Source: Cyclobacteriaceae bacterium (GTDB lineage Bacteria; Bacteroidota; Bacteroidia; Cytophagales; Cyclobacteriaceae). Taken from it: DNA of 32,576 bases. This document shows positions 27,663 through 32,576 of the stretch, one piece after another (within the stretch, counting starts at the first letter, position 1; each line of letters starts with the position of its first letter). The position numbers were made by a program, and so were the translations under genes. The notes under the pieces were generated by a model. It was not told where the DNA came from and did not search any database. It saw nothing but the letters and a program-made list of their open reading frames with translations. Location of the stretch: assembly GCA_029882685.1 (NCBI GenBank), contig JAOUKH010000013.1, positions 1 to 32,576 on the forward strand, given 5' to 3'.

Positions 27663-29348
27663 CTAAAAATTTGTGTATTTCTTTCTCCTTAAAAAATACT
27701 TTGCCACACCAAGTGCAAATAATACTATTAGCGGCAAAATTATATTAACAACCTGCCAATAAGTTCGGTCTTCCTCTGCCTTAATACTGTCTAAAGGTCT
27801 AATTTTCACTTCTTTTGATCTAGCGGAAATTAGACCTTCACCGTCCACCAAATAACTTATCATATTTAATATAAAATCTTCATTCGCAAATTTCATCCCT
27901 GCATAGGGGTCAAAACCTAAAGCAAGTGGTTCTCCAGTTTTTGGATTTATGTCATTTCTAGCGATGTCCCCATCTGATATCACTATAATTTTGGTATCAA
28001 GGCTTTCGTTAAACTTATCCTCATCTGATACACCTTTTGGCAAAAATCTGTTTTTATATAATGATGAAAATTGTCCTTCCAACAAATACCCTGTTACCAA
28101 ATTTTGTTCGCTAAACTTATCACGAGTTAAATTATTTCGAAGATCATTCAAGCTTACTTTCACAGGAGCAGTGATATGCCTTGAATATTGAGATGTAAAA
28201 AGTAGAGGTGTTTTTTTTATTCCTAGGGCTTTTATGGTATCCATGGTGCTTACAAACTTTGTTGTTATTGCATCAAGATTTTTCACAGCGAAATGATCTC
28301 CATACTTACTTATCAATGGGAAAAATGGCCAAGGAATCATCTGTATTTGTGGTTGATCACCAAAATTTCCAGTAACTATGGGATATCTTGCAGAAAGCAT
28401 ATCTTGTACTAAATCACCATTAATACGCACTCCATATTTAAAGAGCATATCATCAAGATTGAGATTGTAGGGAAAAGCAAAATTGTTTTCAGTCGCAATA
28501 CTATCCATATTTACTTCCAATCGGTCAATAAAAAAAAGAACCTTTCCACCATGCATAATATACTGATCGAGATAATATTTATCTTTTTCACTAAACGATT
28601 TAGTGGGTTTTGCTATTACTATCGCATCATATTCCAATACCGATATTGCGGAATCAATAATTATATCTTCCACAAGATATTCATTTGACAATGATGAATT
28701 CAATCCAAATGCATTTAGTGAATCTAATTCATTATGTCCTTTAAGCAGACCTATTTTTTTTTGTTCCAAACCACTTAATAAAGCTATAGTGGTTGCTAAT
28801 TCAAATTCTACTCCTTCTATTGATTGATTGATTTTTTCTCTAGCTGAAGCAGCTCCATTTCCCTTCAAAAGCATTACCCCTCTCTCCCCTTCACCATACG
28901 ACACTAAAGCCCCAGGTAATATGAGTTTTTGTGTACGTTTACCTTTTTCTTTGTCATACACTTGAGTTGGGGTTATTCCTTTTGCTGATAAGGAGGAAAT
29001 AAACTCATTTTGTGCTTTTTGATCCAATGCTGTTGTGGGATCAATAAAAGAAAATTTCACTTTGTTATTTGAGTAAACTTCAAATTCTTGTAACACTTCT
29101 TTAATTCCTTCTTGCAACCGTCTAAAATCAGCATTTAGATCACCAGCTAAATATACTTCAATATAAACATCTGCATCCAAATTTTGAAGCATGTCTTTTG
29201 TTACCTTTTTAATAGAAAATCTCTTTTCTTCAGTCAAATCTACCCTAAAAAAATATCGTGAAGCAATAATATTTATTAAAACAATTACTACCACAGTAAT
29301 TGCTAATTTTAATAACTCTTCAGTTTTCTTGGTATTCATCATTGCCAT
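27663..29348 (-). CDS. gldG: Gliding-motility-associated ABC transporter substrate-binding protein GldG
   Basis: ITVVVIVLINIIASRYFFRVDLTEEKRFSIKKVTKDMLQNLDADVYIEVYLAGDLNADFRRLQEGIKEVLQEFEVYS; C-terminal TM helix; overlaps gldF. Confidence 0.92.
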   Translation of the reverse strand: MAMMNTKKTEELLKLAITVVVIVLINIIASRYFFRVDLTEEKRFSIKKVTKDMLQNLDADVYIEVYLAGDLNADFRRLQEGIKEVLQEFEVYSNNKVKFSFIDPTTALDQKAQNEFISSLSAKGITPTQVYDKEKGKRTQKLILPGALVSYGEGERGVMLLKGNGAASAREKINQSIEGVEFELATTIALLSGLEQKKIGLLKGHNELDSLNAFGLNSSLSNEYLVEDIIIDSAISVLEYDAIVIAKPTKSFSEKDKYYLDQYIMHGGKVLFFIDRLEVNMDSIATENNFAFPYNLNLDDMLFKYGVRINGDLVQDMLSARYPIVTGNFGDQPQIQMIPWPFFPLISKYGDHFAVKNLDAITTKFVSTMDTIKALGIKKTPLLFTSQYSRHITAPVKVSLNDLRNNLTRDKFSEQNLVTGYLLEGQFSSLYKNRFLPKGVSDEDKFNESLDTKIIVISDGDIARNDINPKTGEPLALGFDPYAGMKFANEDFILNMISYLVDGEGLISARSKEVKIRPLDSIKAEEDRTYWQVVNIILPLIVLFALGVAKYFLRRKKYTNF

Positions 29349-30067
29349 TTCCTACTTCCTAAACCTGTTTTTGTGATAGTAAGCATTAAACAAATTACAC
29401 TCCCAAAGTAGACAAGGTTTCGAGAATCAATAACTCCTCTACTCATTGCATTATAATGATAGATTATGCCCAACTGTTCCATATAAATTTGTGCATTACC
29501 TGTAGAAAGTTCTGCAAGAGAGTCAAATCCTGAATACATAATGAAGCAAAGGAAAATTGCAAAAATAAAGGCGACAATTTGATTAGAGGTTATTGAGGAT
29601 GCCAAAATACCTATAGAAGTAAATACTCCTCCTAATAAGACTAACCCAATATATGAGCCTATTACACCTGATGTGTCTACATTTCCAACAGGGCTACTAA
29701 TTTCTGATAAAGTAAAGTAATAAACTATGGTAGGAAGAATAGCTACAATCACCAACAACCATCCAGAAAAAAATTTACCAAGTAAAATCTGCCAGTCGGA
29801 AAGTGGACGTGTAAAAAGAAATTCAAGCGTTCCTGATTTTTTTTCCTCAGCAAACATACGCATGGTAATTGCAGGAATCAAAAACATAAATACAAATGGA
29901 GCGAAAGAAAAAAGCGTAGACATATCAGCATATCCATATTCCAAAACACTTGTTTCAGGAAATACCCACATCATTAATCCAACTACAGTCAAAAACACAC
30001 CTATTACTATATAGGCAATTAGCGAATCTAGAAAACTGTTAAATTCTTTGACTAATATTTGAATCAT
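29339..30067 (-). CDS. gldF: Gliding-motility-associated ABC transporter permease GldF
   Basis: LVKEFNSFLDSLIAYIVIGVFLTVVGLMMWVFPETSVLEYGYADMSTLFSFAPFVFMFLIPAITMRMFAEEKKSGTLEFLFTRPLSDWQILLGKF. Confidence 0.92.
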   Translation of the reverse strand: MIQILVKEFNSFLDSLIAYIVIGVFLTVVGLMMWVFPETSVLEYGYADMSTLFSFAPFVFMFLIPAITMRMFAEEKKSGTLEFLFTRPLSDWQILLGKFFSGWLLVIVAILPTIVYYFTLSEISSPVGNVDTSGVIGSYIGLVLLGGVFTSIGILASSITSNQIVAFIFAIFLCFIMYSGFDSLAELSTGNAQIYMEQLGIIYHYNAMSRGVIDSRNLVYFGSVICLMLTITKTGLGSRKWQ

Positions 30068-30990
30068 TTGCCTGTAGTATTTTTTGTCAACTTCTGAAAA
30101 ATGTTTTCCATATTAGCTTCTTCTTGCTTCATACCAAGTAGCACAATTCCGTTTTCAGAAACAAGTTTAAAAATATCCTTTCTAATGTCATTTTCTAATG
30201 CACATATCAAAGCATAGTTTTTCTTACCAAGTATCTCTACCTTTTGAATATGTTTCAAAACACCCCAAAACAATTCGTCTACCTCTTTATCCAACTCTAC
30301 AATAACCTTATTTAAGGTAGTTTGGTTATTTTTTAATTGATCTAACTGATCATTAGCTACAATTTTCCCTTTGTCAATTACCACAATCCTATCACATAAT
30401 GCTTGAACTTCTTGCATAATGTGCGTTGAAAGTACTACGGTTTTATTTTGTCCAATATTTTTTATAAGTGCCCTCACCTCTAATAATTGGTTAGGATCTA
30501 GACCTGTAGTAGGTTCATCCAATATCAGCACTTCTGGATCATGAATTAAAGCCTGTGCCAACCCAACTCGCTGTCTGTAACCCTTAGAAAGGGCTTCAAT
30601 TCTTTTATTTTGCTCAATTCCAAGCCCACATAAATCAATCATTTCCTCTACACGGCTTTTCAATTGAATTCCTTTCAAACCATGAATTCCACCTACAAAA
30701 TGGAGATATTCTCGAACATACATTTCAAGATAAAGTGGATTATGCTCGGGCAAATACCCAACTACTTCTTTTACTTTCATCGGGTTATCAACGACATCAA
30801 AACCACAAATTTTAACATGACCTGAAGTAGGCGGAATATATGAAGTGGCAATTTTCATTGTTGTCGATTTTCCTGCTCCATTAGGACCCAAAAAGCCCAA
30901 TATTTCTCCTTTTGATACTTCAAAAGAAATATCATTTACCGCTTTTTGACGATTAAAAGTTTTTGTAAGATGAGTTACTTCTACTGACAT
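30064..30990 (-). CDS. gldA: ABC transporter ATP-binding protein, GldA-like
   Basis: Walker A GPNGAGKSTT; signature LSKGYRQRVGLAQALIHDPEVLILDEPTTGLDPNQ; 4-nt overlap with gldF. Confidence 0.88.
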   Translation of the reverse strand: MSVEVTHLTKTFNRQKAVNDISFEVSKGEILGFLGPNGAGKSTTMKIATSYIPPTSGHVKICGFDVVDNPMKVKEVVGYLPEHNPLYLEMYVREYLHFVGGIHGLKGIQLKSRVEEMIDLCGLGIEQNKRIEALSKGYRQRVGLAQALIHDPEVLILDEPTTGLDPNQLLEVRALIKNIGQNKTVVLSTHIMQEVQALCDRIVVIDKGKIVANDQLDQLKNNQTTLNKVIVELDKEVDELFWGVLKHIQKVEILGKKNYALICALENDIRKDIFKLVSENGIVLLGMKQEEANMENIFQKLTKNTTGK

Positions 30991-31132
30991 TCAGGTTTGA
31001 TTAACTCTAAATCTATCATTTCCAGTATTCAAAGCCAACTGTTTTTGAAAAAGTACTTTTTTATTATGATGCTATTTCAAAAGTATGGAAAACAGCATCT
31101 ATTCCGTCTCTATTTTCGAAATAAAAAACCCT

Positions 31133-31154
31133 TAATACCTTTTAAAAGGTATTA
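31133..31154 (-). terminator. Terminator of the beta-barrel gene
   Basis: 22-nt palindrome taataccttttaaaaggtatta immediately past the stop at 31157, followed on the minus strand by agggttttttatt. Confidence 0.7.
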
Positions 31155-31156
31155 TA

Positions 31157-31909
31157 CTAAAATCCGCTAATGGTAAGTCCAAGGCTATAATTAGAAACTT
31201 TGGTATCATCTGGACCACTATCGGAACTAAAAAGTTGAGAAAAATTATGGTAATAAAATAAATTAAAAAAGCCTATTCCCACTCTTAAAGTAGTTCCATA
31301 CCTAAAACGATTTATATCATAATTTTGATGATATTTCACTTTAATATCTTGTGAATTACCACCTGCATCCTCAATGGTTGAATATTTAAATTTCGTTTTT
31401 TGATTTACCAAAACTCCTATTCTACCGCCTACAGCTACTTTAAAACTTCTATTTCTATCATCAGGATTAGAATGAAAGCGAAATTCCAAAGGAATATCAA
31501 TATAAGTCATTGCTAATTTCGATTTTTTAAAACTACTTCCATCTGAAAATGCAGTAGTTAATGGCATTACTATTGTTTCTCTATTTCCAGTAGTATCAAT
31601 CATACTAAAGATACCACGATCATCTTTAAAAGCTATCTTATCTATACCTACTCCAACCCCTGGATTAAAAGTAAATTGTCCTTTTTGATCTATTTTAAAT
31701 TCGTATATATAATACGCATTTAAAACATTAGAATTAAACCATTTGGTTTCCAAAGTGTCATGGCGATGCGTAGATAAAAAATTAGAACCATAATCAAACA
31801 AAAATGTGCCTGGAATGTTAGGCATTCCTTTTTTGGAAGTTTCTGTAGATTGAGCCATTATCCCAGTAGTTAAAATAATAGCAAAAAATAAAGTCAATAT
31901 TTTCTTCAT
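31157..31909 (-). CDS. Outer-membrane beta-barrel (PorT-family-like) protein
   Basis: Signal peptide MKKILTLFFAIILTTGIMAQ; FNPGVGVGIDKIAF, MTYIDIPLEFRFHSNPDDRNRSFKVAVGGRIGVLVNQKTKFKY; C-terminal LGLTISGF. Confidence 0.8.
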   Translation of the reverse strand: MKKILTLFFAIILTTGIMAQSTETSKKGMPNIPGTFLFDYGSNFLSTHRHDTLETKWFNSNVLNAYYIYEFKIDQKGQFTFNPGVGVGIDKIAFKDDRGIFSMIDTTGNRETIVMPLTTAFSDGSSFKKSKLAMTYIDIPLEFRFHSNPDDRNRSFKVAVGGRIGVLVNQKTKFKYSTIEDAGGNSQDIKVKYHQNYDINRFRYGTTLRVGIGFFNLFYYHNFSQLFSSDSGPDDTKVSNYSLGLTISGF

Positions 31910-31950
31910 AATGATTGTTAACAGGTAATTCTCCTTTTTATTGTTGGCGG

Positions 31951-31958
31951 CAAAGTTA
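31951..31958 (-). promoter_or_regulatory. Bacteroidetes -7 element upstream of the beta-barrel gene
   Basis: Minus strand TAACTTTG, about 42 bp upstream of the start at 31909. Confidence 0.45.
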
Positions 31959-32037
31959 ATATTTTTTAAAGAAGTATGAACAGTAAGTCTTTTTTTTGGG
32001 GATAATTATTATTTAATTTGCAATCCGAAATCGGAAT

Positions 32038-32111
32038 GGCCTCGTAGCACAACTGAATAATGCACCTGATTACGGCTCAGGAGATTACAGGTTTGAATCC
32101 TGTCGAGGTCA
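32038..32111 (+). tRNA. tRNA-Arg (anticodon ACG)
   Basis: GGCCTCGTAGCACAACTGAATAATGCACCTGATTACGGCTCAGGAGATTACAGGTTTGAATCCTGTCGAGGTCA; 7-bp acceptor stem with one G-U; loop TTACGGC; T-arm ACAGG/CCTGT. Confidence 0.95.
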
Positions 32112-32148
32112 CAAAAGTGGTTTCTTATGAAACCCAGTGAACGATAAA

Positions 32149-32179
32149 AGCCCTTAAATTAACTTTAAGGGCTTTTTTT
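32149..32179 (+). terminator. Intrinsic terminator after tRNA-Arg
   Basis: aagcccttaaa / tttaagggctt stem followed by a T-tract. Confidence 0.85.
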
Positions 32180-32249
32180 ATATCATACTTTTGATTGTTT
32201 TATCATAACCTTACCCCTCTAGCACCCCCTGTTTTAGTAGTTGCCTAGT

Positions 32250-32576
32250 TTAAAAGCTAATGATAACACCAAAGTTTATGCCTATGCTACCATACGGTAG
32301 TTTAAGCTGTAGCACCTGATTTGGGCTCGTAATCGGTATATTGGCATTATTATCGACCGTTTCAACAAAGCTGATTTCTTTATCTATGGTGTCTAGCCCT
32401 GGCAATTCGTCAACGCCATTTCTTGTTGCTGTAATAAGTTCTCCTTCTTTGGGAGCATAATTAAGCGCGGTAATATTGAATTCGCCAAATAATCTCATCT
32501 TATCGCTAAGACTGTAAAAGGTACCAAAACCGCTATTTAGGCCAATGCCTAAACCACCCTTAAATTTCCACTCTTC
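32250..32576 (-). CDS. Outer-membrane beta-barrel protein, 5' end outside window
   Basis: Minus frame is open from 32576 (EEWKFKGGLGIGLNSGFGTFYSLSDKMRLFGEFNITALNY...) to the stop; ends with LKLPYGSIGINFGVIISF. Track start M at 32498 is internal. Confidence 0.75.
   Translation of the reverse strand, partial: EEWKFKGGLGIGLNSGFGTFYSLSDKMRLFGEFNITALNYAPKEGELITATRNGVDELPGLDTIDKEISFVETVDNNANIPITSPNQVLQLKLPYGSIGINFGVIISF

Noticed and set aside
1-32576. CRISPR array, phage or transposon
   Set aside because: No regularly spaced direct repeats, integrase, transposase or phage structural genes seen; both tRNAs have no adjacent integrase or att-like duplication that I could see.

Overview
AT-rich Bacteroidetes-type chromosomal segment (Cytophagales-like by gene content; lineage is inference). 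No phage, transposase, CRISPR array or obvious defence island was seen. Main content, left to right: 3' part of yidC; parA-parB-DUF5683-like-dapB-lepB; MORN-repeat protein; NADPH-dependent FMN reductase; hutI; a repeat-rich surface protein; TauE/SafE permease; CapA-like protein; crcB; fatty acid desaturase; CarboxypepD_reg-like protein; M42 peptidase; PBP1A; tRNA-Leu(GAG); ACMSD-like amidohydrolase; yidD; MogA/MoaB-like protein; secreted S8 protease; TsdA-like diheme cytochrome c convergent with two exported DsrE-family proteins; dnaN; a gldA-gldF-gldG-DUF4340 ABC-transporter operon; an outer-membrane beta-barrel protein; tRNA-Arg(ACG); and a beta-barrel gene cut by the right edge. The best candidate for an under-described system is the TsdA-like cytochrome next to a Tat-exported and a Sec-exported DsrE-family protein (22.6-25.0 kb), with a 500-bp hairpin-rich noncoding region upstream of the DsrE pair. 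Most of the rest looks like ordinary Bacteroidetes core genome.
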